Below, piece by piece: positions 28,060 through 37,758 of a stretch of DNA of 64,000 nucleotides. The notes under the pieces are model-generated. The model made no database searches. It had not been told where the DNA came from and saw nothing but the letters and a program-made list of their open reading frames with translations. The translations under genes were made by a program, and so were the position numbers. Source of the stretch: an uncultured Clostridiaceae bacterium (GTDB lineage Bacteria > Bacillota > Clostridia > TANB77 > CAG-465); assembly GCA_947169155.1 (NCBI GenBank), contig CAMVON010000002.1, forward strand, positions 124,001 to 188,000, given 5' to 3'. Positions within the stretch are counted from its first letter, which is position 1, and each line of letters begins with the position of its first letter.

Positions 28060-29230
28060 TGTAACAGACATAAACAAATATGTTAAAGCACTTTTTGAAA
28101 ACGATCCACTTTTACCAGAAGTAAGTGTAAGAGGAGAGATTACAAATTTTAAAGCACATTATACTGGTCATTTGTACTTTACTCTTAAAGACGAATACTC
28201 AACTATTAAATGTGTTATGTTTAAAGGATATGCACAATTTCTTAAATTCAAACCATCAGATGGAATGAAAGTAGTAATTAAAGGACAAGTTAGTTGCTAT
28301 GAAAGAGATGGAGTATATCAAATATATTGTAAATCTATGAGCCCAGAAGGACTTGGAGATTTATATTTAGCATATGAGCAATTAAAAGAAAAATTAAATA
28401 AAGAAGGGCTTTTTGATGATATTCACAAAAAGCCAATTCCTTTCTTACCAAAAAGAGTAGGAGTTATTACATCACGTACTGGTGCAGTTATTAGAGATAT
28501 AATTAATGTATCAACAAGAAGATATCCTAATGTTGATCTTTTAGTATATCCCGCTGCTGTTCAAGGAGTAAATGTAGCATCAACAGTAATTGAAGGGCTA
28601 AAAACTTTTAATAAACTAAACAATGTAGATGTAATAATAATTGCAAGAGGTGGAGGATCTTTTGAAGATTTATTTGGATTTAATGATGAGGCTTTAGCTA
28701 GACAAGTTTTTGCTTCACAAATTCCAGTAGTATCTGCAGTAGGACATGAAACAGATTTTACTATTTGTGATTTTGTGTCAGACTTAAGAGCTCCAACACC
28801 ATCTGCTGCTGCAGAACTAGTATATCCAGAATATAGTGAAATAGTATCACGTATAGATAAAGATAAAAATAGAACAGTGATAGCTATTAAAAACTATATT
28901 GAAAGAAAAAGACAATATGTTGAAAGACTTAAAGCTGCAAAACTTGAAAAAGTACCACTAGATAAGATAAACAGATATAGATTAACAATAGATAATCTAA
29001 TGATTAAATCTGAAAAAGATATAAGAAATAAAGTTAGTGAATACAAAAATAGATGTGTTCAAAGCATTAGTAAAATAGATGCTTTAAGTCCACTAAAAAC
29101 ATTAACTAGAGGATATAGTGTAGTAGAAAATGTAGATGGAAAGATAATAAAAACTACAAAAGATGTAAAACCAGAAGATATAATAAACATCACTGTAACT
29201 GATGGTAAAATATCTGCAGTAGTAAAGTAG
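28037..29230 (+). CDS. xseA: exodeoxyribonuclease VII large subunit
   Basis: VRGEITNFKAHYTGHLYFTLKDE, RGGGSFEDLFGFNDE, GHETDFTICDFVSDLRAPTPSAAAEL. Confidence 0.96.
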   Translation: MEQTQILSVTDINKYVKALFENDPLLPEVSVRGEITNFKAHYTGHLYFTLKDEYSTIKCVMFKGYAQFLKFKPSDGMKVVIKGQVSCYERDGVYQIYCKSMSPEGLGDLYLAYEQLKEKLNKEGLFDDIHKKPIPFLPKRVGVITSRTGAVIRDIINVSTRRYPNVDLLVYPAAVQGVNVASTVIEGLKTFNKLNNVDVIIIARGGGSFEDLFGFNDEALARQVFASQIPVVSAVGHETDFTICDFVSDLRAPTPSAAAELVYPEYSEIVSRIDKDKNRTVIAIKNYIERKRQYVERLKAAKLEKVPLDKINRYRLTIDNLMIKSEKDIRNKVSEYKNRCVQSISKIDALSPLKTLTRGYSVVENVDGKIIKTTKDVKPEDIINITVTDGKISAVVK

Positions 29231-29242
29231 GGAGGAATAACA

Positions 29243-29473
29243 ATGAAAGATAATAAAACATTCGAAGACAGTTTAAATGAACTAGAAAAAATTGCATCTA
29301 ATCTTGAAAATGGAGATTTAGGATTAGATGAAGCTATAAAAGAATTTGAAAAAGGAATAAACCTTTCTAAAGAATGTAGTAAAAAATTAGATGAAGCAGA
29401 AAAAAGAATAAACATTTTAGTTCAAGGAGAAAATGGTGAGCTAAAAGAAGAAAGCTTCACAGCAGAAGAATAA
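29243..29473 (+). CDS. xseB: exodeoxyribonuclease VII small subunit
   Basis: FEDSLNELEKIASNLENGDLGLDEAIKEFEKG; adjacent to xseA. Confidence 0.95.
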   Translation: MKDNKTFEDSLNELEKIASNLENGDLGLDEAIKEFEKGINLSKECSKKLDEAEKRINILVQGENGELKEESFTAEE

Positions 29474-29557
29474 CAGGTAACCCCTGTTATTTTTTTTCAA
29501 AAAAACAGAGTGACAAAACAACTAAAAACCTAGTCTAATTAATAGGGAGGGATTTCT

Positions 29558-30133
29558 ATGAGGAAATTTTTTATTTTTTTAACAATTATCACATGCGTAT
29601 TAAGTAGCTCTGTTTTTGCTATGACACCTACTTATGCAAATGATGCAAAATTTTCAAGAGGTGTAGGTAACTGTTGTTACTATGTAGATAGTGCTGCATC
29701 AGGTTACACTAACCAAATAAATGATGCTGCATACAACTGGGAAAATACTGGTTATGGCTGGAATCCAATCTATATGACAGCAGTATCTAGTAACTATGCA
29801 ACACATATAGATTTTTATGCAGCAACTCCAGCTACAAATGTGTATTTAAATAGTTCAGTACTAGGATTTACTTCATTTTGGAATTCCAACAGTGCTGTTA
29901 TTGTTACTCCACCATATTCACCAAGTTATAACTATTTCTATACTGAAATAATGTTTAATTTAAGTGCTAGTGATTCATATGACTATAGAACAGCAAAACA
30001 TGAAATGGGTCATGCGTTTGGATTAGCTCATTATGAAAACAGCTATAGCATAATGTTTCCAGATTTGGCTGGCACATATGTAACAACTGTTCAACAATGT
30101 GATCATGATACAATTAACTATTTATATAATTAA
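29558..30133 (+). CDS. secreted matrixin/metzincin-type metalloprotease
   Basis: Signal peptide; HEMGHAFGLAH (HExxHxxGxxH) and downstream SIMFP Met-turn. Confidence 0.85.
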   Translation: MRKFFIFLTIITCVLSSSVFAMTPTYANDAKFSRGVGNCCYYVDSAASGYTNQINDAAYNWENTGYGWNPIYMTAVSSNYATHIDFYAATPATNVYLNSSVLGFTSFWNSNSAVIVTPPYSPSYNYFYTEIMFNLSASDSYDYRTAKHEMGHAFGLAHYENSYSIMFPDLAGTYVTTVQQCDHDTINYLYN

Positions 30134-30200
30134 TTACAAATTTGTATATGTATAAATTTGCATTATATGATATAATTATTACAAATGCGGGGTAAGATAT

Positions 30201-30938
30201 ATGAAAGATATAGAAGATAAATTAAAAGAAAAATACGATAAAGTAGAAGTTCCAGATTATATGTTTGATACTGCAAGAGTATTTAAAAGAATAGAAGAAG
30301 AAAAGAAAGATAGCAAAAAGAAGATTATTTCTATAGCTGCAAGTATTATAGTTATATTACTTATTGTTGTTGCTTTAATTTTTACTATGCCCAATATTTT
30401 AAAAGAAGATATAATTGTTAACGAAAAAGGAACTACTGAAAATATAAATGGAAGTATAGTTATTAATAATAAAATATCTAATTACAATAAGAAAAATGAC
30501 ATAAAGATATCATTACTAAAAATTAATAATATAAATGACTCAATAATAATAGACAACATTCCATACACCATAGTTAAAGCTCAAGTATTAAAAAGTTACT
30601 TAGGAAATTTAACTGAAGAAATTGAGGTATATGTTCCTGGAGGAATATTTAGTATTAAGGATATAAAAGATAATGTTAAATATGATAAAATAGATGATAT
30701 ATCTAAATTTAAAGATGATGATTTAGTAAAAGTAACATATTACAATGAAATATATATTCCTGTTGCAGAAGAAGGAAAGACATATATTGCTACTTTAAAT
30801 GAAGTAGATGGCAAATACTTTGTTAACATGAATGCAAAATATGGTTTCAAAGAGTATAATGAAGAAACTAATATGGTTACTATAAATGATTATGATGAAC
30901 AATTAGACATTAATAAATATTTAGAGAATATTAAATAA
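30201..30938 (+). CDS. hypothetical single-TM protein
   Basis: ORF with RBS and central TM; no recognised family. Confidence 0.6.
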   Translation: MKDIEDKLKEKYDKVEVPDYMFDTARVFKRIEEEKKDSKKKIISIAASIIVILLIVVALIFTMPNILKEDIIVNEKGTTENINGSIVINNKISNYNKKNDIKISLLKINNINDSIIIDNIPYTIVKAQVLKSYLGNLTEEIEVYVPGGIFSIKDIKDNVKYDKIDDISKFKDDDLVKVTYYNEIYIPVAEEGKTYIATLNEVDGKYFVNMNAKYGFKEYNEETNMVTINDYDEQLDINKYLENIK

Positions 30939-30970
30939 GTATTTGTCAAATAATATTCATGAGGTGAAAT

Positions 30971-31186
30971 TTGACTTTTATGGATAAAAAGAAAAATATT
31001 GAAATAGATATCGATTTAGAAAGAAAAATGCCTGAAAATCCAAGTTTGGACGGATACGACTATGTTTATAGACTAAATAATATAACTTCACTTGATGAAC
31101 AAAAAATAAAAGTTGAAGAATTACAAAATATAACTAAAAAAGATAAAAATGAAAGTAAAAAAATAGAAAACAAGAGGAGCAGTTAG
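30971..31186 (+). CDS. hypothetical small charged protein (start may be ATG 30980)
   Basis: RBS gaggtgaa, terminator hairpin overlapping stop. Confidence 0.5.
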   Translation: MTFMDKKKNIEIDIDLERKMPENPSLDGYDYVYRLNNITSLDEQKIKVEELQNITKKDKNESKKIENKRSS

Positions 31187-31325
31187 CTCCTCTTAAATTC
31201 GCTTTACATAAGCTATTTACTTAAGTTTCACGGTTTAATTTTTTTTACTTTTTTCTATAAAAAATTCTTAAAATCTATTGACTTTTAACTCTATCTGAAT
31301 TATAATAATAACTGTCCAAAGATAT

Positions 31326-31402
31326 GGGCCTTTAGCTCAGTTGGTCAGAGCACTCGGCTCATAACCGAATGGTCCGGGGTTCGAATCCCTGAAGGCCCAC
31401 CA
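31326..31402 (+). tRNA. tRNA with CAT anticodon (Ile2/k2CAU more likely than elongator Met), CCA encoded
   Basis: GGGCCTT/AAGGCCC acceptor; CTCGG-CTCATAA-CCGAA anticodon arm; promoter TTGACT-17-TATAAT upstream. Confidence 0.88.
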
Positions 31403-31413
31403 TTTAAATCTTT

Positions 31414-31499
31414 GGGTAGGTGCCCGAGTGGCTAAAGGGGGCAGACTGTAAATCTGTTGGCTTACGCCTACGATGGTTCGAATCCATCCCTGCCCACCA
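31414..31499 (+). tRNA. tRNA-Tyr (GTA anticodon), CCA encoded
   Basis: GGGTAGG/CCTGCCC acceptor; CAGACTGTAAATCTG anticodon arm; long variable arm. Confidence 0.93.
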
Positions 31500-31512
31500 C
31501 TTAAATGGTTGG

Positions 31513-31543
31513 TGAATCTACACATTGTGTAGATTCTTTTTTA
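31513..31543 (+). terminator. intrinsic terminator after tRNA pair
   Basis: gaatctacacattgtgtagattctttttt. Confidence 0.8.
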
Positions 31544-31638
31544 TTGTTCATTATAATTTATTATTTAAATTTTTACATAGAAAAAAGAGCATGTTTTCAT
31601 GCTCTTCATTTTTTTCTTTTTATATTATTTTGGCTATA

Positions 31639-32733
31639 TTATACGTTAAATCTAAATAGTATAATATCTCCATCTTTAACAACGTAGTCTTTTCCTTCAA
31701 GTCTAACTAGACCTTTTTCTCTAGTTGCATTATATGATCCATATTTCATTAAGTCATCATAAGATACAACTTCTGCTTTAATAAATCCACGTTCAAAGTC
31801 TGTGTGAATTTTACCAGCTGCTTGTGGAGCTTTAGTTCCTTTTTTAATAGTCCAAGCTCTACATTCATCTTTTCCAGAAGTTAGGAAAGAGATAAGTCCA
31901 AGTAGAGAATAGCTTGCTTTAATTAATTTATCTAGACCAGATTCTTCAATTCCATAGTCTTGCATCATCATTTCTTTATCTTCATCATCTAGTTCAGATA
32001 ATTCTTCTTCAAGTTTTGCACATAGTGCAATAACTTCAGCACCCTCTGCTTTAGCATAATCTCTAACTTTTTGTACATATGGATCAGTATCTATAGTTGG
32101 TAGTTGAGATTCGTTAACATTTGCAACATAGATTACTTTTTTATCTGTAAGGAAGAATGCATCTTTTAATGTTTCTCTTTCTTCATCTGTCATTTCAAAA
32201 GTTCTAACTGGTTTTCCATCTTCAAGGTGAGATTTAAGTCTTCTTAATAGTTCCATTTCAGCTATTGCTTTTTTATCTCCAGATTTAGTCATTTTTCCAA
32301 CTCTATCCATTCTTTTTTCTAGAGTTTCTATATCTGCAAATACAAGTTCAAGAGAAATAGTCTCTATATCTCCAATAGGGTCTATTTTACCATTTACATG
32401 AACGATATTATCATCTTCAAAACATCTAACAACATGAGCTATAGCATCAGTTTCTCTAATGTGAGATAAGAATTTATTTCCCAAACCTTCACCTTTAGAT
32501 GCACCTTTAACAAGACCAGCTATATCTACAAATTCTATTGTAGCATAAGTTGTTTTTTGTGTTTCATACATTTTTCCAAGTTCTTCAATTCTTTTATCTG
32601 GTACACATACCATACCAACATTTGGTTCTATTGTACAGAAAGGGTAGTTTGCACTTTCTGCACCTGCTTTAGTAATAGCATTAAAAAGAGTAGATTTACC
32701 AACATTTGGTAGACCAACTATTCCTATTTTCAT
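31639..32733 (-). CDS. ychF: redox-regulated ATPase YchF
   Basis: MKIGIVGLPNVGKSTLFNAITKAGAESANYPFCTIEPNVG; C-terminal TGS-like end. Confidence 0.96.
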   Translation of the reverse strand: MKIGIVGLPNVGKSTLFNAITKAGAESANYPFCTIEPNVGMVCVPDKRIEELGKMYETQKTTYATIEFVDIAGLVKGASKGEGLGNKFLSHIRETDAIAHVVRCFEDDNIVHVNGKIDPIGDIETISLELVFADIETLEKRMDRVGKMTKSGDKKAIAEMELLRRLKSHLEDGKPVRTFEMTDEERETLKDAFFLTDKKVIYVANVNESQLPTIDTDPYVQKVRDYAKAEGAEVIALCAKLEEELSELDDEDKEMMMQDYGIEESGLDKLIKASYSLLGLISFLTSGKDECRAWTIKKGTKAPQAAGKIHTDFERGFIKAEVVSYDDLMKYGSYNATREKGLVRLEGKDYVVKDGDIILFRFNV

Positions 32734-32893
32734 AATATTTACACTTCCTTTTTCATACAAGTAATATTATACCAAATATGCTTTAATTGTCAAGGATTTA
32801 ACATAAAGTAGAGAAGTATAAATAGTATAAAAAAATACCAAGAGTTTTAATCTTGGTATAGTAAAAATAAGTCTTATAACTATTTATAAATCA

Positions 32894-34324
32894 TTATTTT
32901 TTTCTTGGTTTTAAATCTTCAAAATAATCTGAAAGATGAGTAATATTTCCTGCACCAATAGAAAGTACAATGTCTTTTGGTTTCATTTCTTTTCTTAACT
33001 CATTTGCAATATCTTCAAGTGTTGGAGTATAGATTGCTTTTGTACCACTTTCATTTACTAGTTTAACAACATCTTTTGAAGATATAGTTCCATCATCTAC
33101 TTCTCTTGCAGCATAAATATCCATAATATATACAATATCTGCATCTACAAAAGCATGAGCAAAGTCTTCAAGTAATTCTTTTGTTCTAGAGAATGTATGA
33201 GGTTGGAAACATGCAATTATTCTTTTGTGTTTCTTTTGCTTTGCAGCAGCTAGTGTAGCTTTAATTTCTGTTGGGTGGTGAGCATAATCATCATAAAGCT
33301 CAACACCTTCAGCAATTGTTTTCTTGTATTCAAATCTACGTTTTGCACCACAGAACTTAGATAAACTCTTTTGCATATCTTCAAATTTAACTCCATATGC
33401 AAGACCAGTAGTAATTGCAGCAAGTGCATCATATACATTGTGAATTCCTGGTACTGTCAGATAGAAATTATATGTTTCATTATTTCTTGGGTCTGTAACA
33501 TCAAAAGAGTAGAACCCTTTCATATTACATTTAAAGTTTTTAGCATAAATATATGCATCAGGTTCACTAAGTGAGAATTTAAATATTCTAACATTTTTTT
33601 GTTGTAATTCATCTTTAACATCTGCTAGAACTTCCATACAGTGTTCATCATCTTGGTTAATAACTAGTGTGCCATTTTCTGGTAGCATAAGTATAAACTC
33701 TTTGAAAGATTTCTTTATATCTTCAATATCTGAGAAGTAGTCTAGATGTTCTGCTTCAATATTTAGAATTGTTGCACAGTCATGTGGAAAGTTTAAAAAA
33801 CTATCTACATACTCACAAGCCTCTAAGATAAAGAAGTCTGAATTTCCAAGTCTATAGTTAGTATTATTTAATTTTTCGTATTTAGAACCAACTTGAACGT
33901 TAGGATCAAGTCCTGCATCTATGAATATAGAAGAAATCATAGAAGTAGTTGTTGTTTTTCCGTGAGTTCCACTGATACAAATAGGTCTAGCATAACTTGT
34001 AAGTAGCATTCCCAAAAATTTAGCTCTTTCATAAGTTGGAATACCTAAACTTTTAGCACGTACAAATTCTGGATCATGTTGGTTAATAGCAGAAGTATAT
34101 ACAACAACATCTGCACTTTTAACAAGATCTGCATTTGAACCAATAAATACAGGGATACCATTTTGTTCAAGAGTTTCAATCATATCCCCATAGTTTCTAT
34201 CTGAACCAGTTACTTCATAACCGTCTTTCTTTAATATTAAAGCGATACCGCTCATACTAACTCCACCGATCCCAATCATGTGGATCTTTTTAATGTTTTT
34301 TAAAGCTTCAAAGTCTTTATTCAT
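32894..34324 (-). CDS. murC: UDP-N-acetylmuramate--L-alanine ligase MurC
   Basis: HMIGIGGVSMSGIALIL, ISGTHGKTTTTSM, YDDYAHHPTEIKATL. Confidence 0.96.
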   Translation of the reverse strand: MNKDFEALKNIKKIHMIGIGGVSMSGIALILKKDGYEVTGSDRNYGDMIETLEQNGIPVFIGSNADLVKSADVVVYTSAINQHDPEFVRAKSLGIPTYERAKFLGMLLTSYARPICISGTHGKTTTTSMISSIFIDAGLDPNVQVGSKYEKLNNTNYRLGNSDFFILEACEYVDSFLNFPHDCATILNIEAEHLDYFSDIEDIKKSFKEFILMLPENGTLVINQDDEHCMEVLADVKDELQQKNVRIFKFSLSEPDAYIYAKNFKCNMKGFYSFDVTDPRNNETYNFYLTVPGIHNVYDALAAITTGLAYGVKFEDMQKSLSKFCGAKRRFEYKKTIAEGVELYDDYAHHPTEIKATLAAAKQKKHKRIIACFQPHTFSRTKELLEDFAHAFVDADIVYIMDIYAAREVDDGTISSKDVVKLVNESGTKAIYTPTLEDIANELRKEMKPKDIVLSIGAGNITHLSDYFEDLKPRKK

Positions 34325-34473
34325 TAAGTTCACATCCTTTATTTACAACTTTAATTATACTCTACCAAGATAAATTAGTCAATAAATGCTAAAAAATTAG
34401 TTATAATATACGTTATAAGCTTGAAAGTTGACAAAAAATGTTATATAATACTCACGCGGAGGTAGGAACTAAG

Positions 34474-35712
34474 ATGATAATTGATAATATAATAGTAATA
34501 GCCGTAGCAATAATTCTAATAACATATTTATCAATCAATTATGTCAAAAAATACTCAGCTCTAAATTTACTTGTAATTGCAATAGTTGCTTTTTGCGTTG
34601 GAGTATATTTACCTGTAGTAATATATGGTGTTCAATTGAGAATAAGATATCAAATACCATTAGGAATTGGTATTTTTGTGTTACCATGCATTGTTGCTAT
34701 TTTACAATATAATAATATTACATTTGGTAAGAATTTATTATTCAAAAAAGCAGAAGCTGCTTTTAATAACCAAAAATACTCTAAATGTGAGTCTTTATTA
34801 TTAAAATACATATCAAAAGAGGGAAGAACACAAGAAGCAGTATTTTTACTTGCTAAATGTTATTTTGCAAACAAAGAATATCAAGAAGCAAAAGAATATA
34901 TATATGAAGTAGTAGAAAAGGATAATCAAAACTACGAAGCATATTATATTCTAGGAAGAATTTTAGAGCTAGAAGAAGATACAGACTCTGCTATAGATAT
35001 GTATCAAAAGTGCGTAGATATAAAGCCTACTTTTTATGATGCATATGAATCTTTAGGTATTTTACTTGCAGACCAAGGAAAATATGAAGAAGCTGAAAAA
35101 ATCTATAGAAAAGCTATAGAATATCATACAGAATCATATGAGTTATTATTTAACTTAGCTATGATTCAACTAGAACTTGGAAAAACAGATGAAGCAGAAA
35201 AAAATTTAGAACTAGCACTAGTTATTAATCCAGAAATTAATGATGCTATATATACTTTAGGAAATATTAAACTTCTTAAAGGCCAATATAATGATGCTTT
35301 AAGCCTATATAGTGAGATAACAAAAACAGAAGATTATGGACTAAAAGCATATTATAAAATTGCAGTTATCTACGTAACAAAGAATGAAGTAGAAAAAGCA
35401 ATAAGTGTAATAGAATATTTAATTAATGAAGATGAAAGCTATGTACAAAAAATAAGAGATGAATTTGTATTTAATTCTATTCGTTCTAAAATTGATACGA
35501 TGCTAACAGAAAGAGAAAATAGAAATAAAGAACTAGCAAAAGCAGAAGAAACTGAAATAGAAGCAATAAGAGATACAAGAAAGAGCTGGTTTGGAAGAAA
35601 TAGATTTGAACAAATAGATGATTCTCTAAATTATGATGACAATAATTCTATTTTATATAACGACATAGATATGAGCAAAACCGGATTTAGAAATCAAGAA
35701 GAAAACAAATAA
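34474..35712 (+). CDS. tetratricopeptide repeat membrane protein
   Basis: N-terminal TMs then TPR repeats (NYEAYYILGRILELEEDTDSAIDMYQKCVDIKP etc.). Confidence 0.85.
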   Translation: MIIDNIIVIAVAIILITYLSINYVKKYSALNLLVIAIVAFCVGVYLPVVIYGVQLRIRYQIPLGIGIFVLPCIVAILQYNNITFGKNLLFKKAEAAFNNQKYSKCESLLLKYISKEGRTQEAVFLLAKCYFANKEYQEAKEYIYEVVEKDNQNYEAYYILGRILELEEDTDSAIDMYQKCVDIKPTFYDAYESLGILLADQGKYEEAEKIYRKAIEYHTESYELLFNLAMIQLELGKTDEAEKNLELALVINPEINDAIYTLGNIKLLKGQYNDALSLYSEITKTEDYGLKAYYKIAVIYVTKNEVEKAISVIEYLINEDESYVQKIRDEFVFNSIRSKIDTMLTERENRNKELAKAEETEIEAIRDTRKSWFGRNRFEQIDDSLNYDDNNSILYNDIDMSKTGFRNQEENK

Positions 35713-35783
35713 AATTTTCTTGCAATAACAAAACAAATATTGTATAATAAGTGAAGTAAGCGAGAGTTTACTTCATTTTTTTA

Positions 35784-35869
35784 GCCGGTGTGCTGGAATT
35801 GGCAGACAGGATGGTCTCAAACACCATTGTCTTTGTGACGTGTGGGTTCGAGCCCCACCACCGGTACCA
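35784..35869 (+). tRNA. tRNA-Leu (CAA anticodon), CCA encoded
   Basis: ATGGT-CTCAAAC-ACCAT anticodon arm; long variable arm; GCCGGTG/CACCGGT acceptor. Confidence 0.93.
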
Positions 35870-35876
35870 AAAAATA

Positions 35877-35901
35877 CCCCACAAATTGTGGGGCTTTTTT
35901 T
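35877..35901. terminator. terminator between tRNA-Leu and convergent gene
   Basis: ccccacaa-attgtgggg-ctttttttt. Confidence 0.8.
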
Positions 35902-37630
35902 AATCTTTAAGTGGTGTTTCGATTTTTTCTATTGCATCAACTAGCTTTTGATGGTAGATTACAAAATGAATTGAAGGTGCATTTTCTTTAGAAATAATAA
36001 CGCGATTACCACTAATAATAGATAAATTAATATTTTTAAAAGGACTTCTAGTAGATTCCTTGAAAGAATAATTAGTATTATCTTTAGCAAATTTCTTTAT
36101 ATCTTCAATATGTTCTAAATATTCATCATAAGTATATCGAATTTTTTTATCATAAAACATATAAGATAAAGATAAAGAGATAGAATTGTTTTCAAACTCA
36201 TCTTTAGAAAAAATTGTAATTTCATCATTAAAAGAACAGTCTTTTAGAAGCGATACAATTCTAGTTTTTTCTTTTTTTAAATGTGTTATTATTTTATCAA
36301 CATCGTCTTTATCTACATTATTTCTTTTTAGTATTTTATATAATAACTTCTCAGACATTGTATAAAAAGGAAGAGTAGCAAATATATTAATTCTGTCTTC
36401 TTTAATTTTTCTAGATTCATCAAATAGCTTTTCAAAATCTTCTTTTCTTTCAACGTTATAAATATCCATTAAAGGCATAGATTTTTTCCATATAGTTTTT
36501 GTATTTTCTACATAATTAGTTATTTCTTCTTTTTTATTTGTCATATAGAATACTGCATTATTAATATTTCCTGTGGCATAGTATCCATTAAGTGAAAAAT
36601 AACCATTTGTACAAGTTAAATGACTAAATAAATCATTTGCATTATTTTTTAAATAGTGTGGTGTAATAAGACCAGTCATATATAAAGGAAGCCATCCTTC
36701 AAGTCCTAGCATTAACTCTTTAAAAGGTCTATCTATATCATGAATAATGTTTATATGAATTCCTTTTTTTAGACATGCAGCAAGGCCAAACATAAATTTT
36801 TTTGTAAAATCCATATCTTTAGATGCCTCAACCATAGACATATTTGAGTAGAAGTATAAATCATTACGAGATTTAGAAAGTGCAATAGCTTTAATTACAT
36901 CTATTTGTGAATCTTTAAAACCACTCAAACCATAATATGATTTAGATTTTGGAAGTGTTACAGGAATAGTAGGTACTTTTAAAGTATCAAAATGTATTGC
37001 CTTAATATACTCATTTAAATCAAACTCATCTAGTTTATTTAAAAAACTCTCTGTAGGAGAAGAATACTCCACAGAATCTTTTTTAGATAACCAGTAAGAT
37101 AGTTCTTTTATTAGATTTTCAGCTTTATCTATAGATGGTAATTCTTTATCTATCATATAAGATATTTTTTTTAAATCATTATCATTAAAGTAATTAATAC
37201 TTACATACTTGCATATTGCAGAAATAAAATCACTTACATTTTGTGGTTTTCTCGAACCAGATCTAATTTTAGATAAATATGAAGAATCATATCCAATATA
37301 TCTAGCAAGTTCGGCAACATTCATATTTAATGTAGAGATTAAAACATTAAAGTTTTCTCTAAATGTTTCAAAGTTTATATCTGAAATACCGATAGTTTCA
37401 AGCAATTCTTCTTTAATAGTATTTGGTTTTAAATCTATGTTTTTTTCTTTGGCAATTACACATATTCCATCAACTAGTGCATTAAATTGTTCACTAGGAT
37501 ACTTAGGAATTCTTTCTCTATTTCTATATCTACTAATTACAGCAGGAGAAATTAAAGAGGCATCAGATAAATCTTTTGCACTGCAGCCAAGAATATCTAA
37601 ATAATCGTTTATTTTTTCACTAAAAGTCAT
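35900..37630 (-). CDS. large protein with two N-terminal XRE-type HTH domains
   Basis: KDLSDASLISPAVISRYRNRERIP and VAELARYIGYDSSYLSKIRSGSRKPQ; remainder unassigned. Confidence 0.65.
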   Translation of the reverse strand: MTFSEKINDYLDILGCSAKDLSDASLISPAVISRYRNRERIPKYPSEQFNALVDGICVIAKEKNIDLKPNTIKEELLETIGISDINFETFRENFNVLISTLNMNVAELARYIGYDSSYLSKIRSGSRKPQNVSDFISAICKYVSINYFNDNDLKKISYMIDKELPSIDKAENLIKELSYWLSKKDSVEYSSPTESFLNKLDEFDLNEYIKAIHFDTLKVPTIPVTLPKSKSYYGLSGFKDSQIDVIKAIALSKSRNDLYFYSNMSMVEASKDMDFTKKFMFGLAACLKKGIHINIIHDIDRPFKELMLGLEGWLPLYMTGLITPHYLKNNANDLFSHLTCTNGYFSLNGYYATGNINNAVFYMTNKKEEITNYVENTKTIWKKSMPLMDIYNVERKEDFEKLFDESRKIKEDRINIFATLPFYTMSEKLLYKILKRNNVDKDDVDKIITHLKKEKTRIVSLLKDCSFNDEITIFSKDEFENNSISLSLSYMFYDKKIRYTYDEYLEHIEDIKKFAKDNTNYSFKESTRSPFKNINLSIISGNRVIISKENAPSIHFVIYHQKLVDAIEKIETPLKD

Positions 37631-37758
37631 AAAAATCACCTCAAATATATTTATATAATATCATAGATTACCTAAAAGTCAATGACAAGTATGGAAATAT
37701 TTAAATGTTAAGAAAAAATATATGATACAATATTTTATATATAAAAGGGAGTGAAAAT

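Noticed and set aside
31337-31525. Minus-strand 62-aa ORF (…GGQGWIRTIVGVSQQ…WWAFRDSNPGPFGYEPSALTN)
   Set aside because: It is antisense translation of the two tRNA genes, a well-known annotation artefact.
31505-31687. Plus-strand 60-aa ORF after the tRNA pair
   Set aside because: Covers a tRNA terminator and the 3' end of ychF; no RBS.
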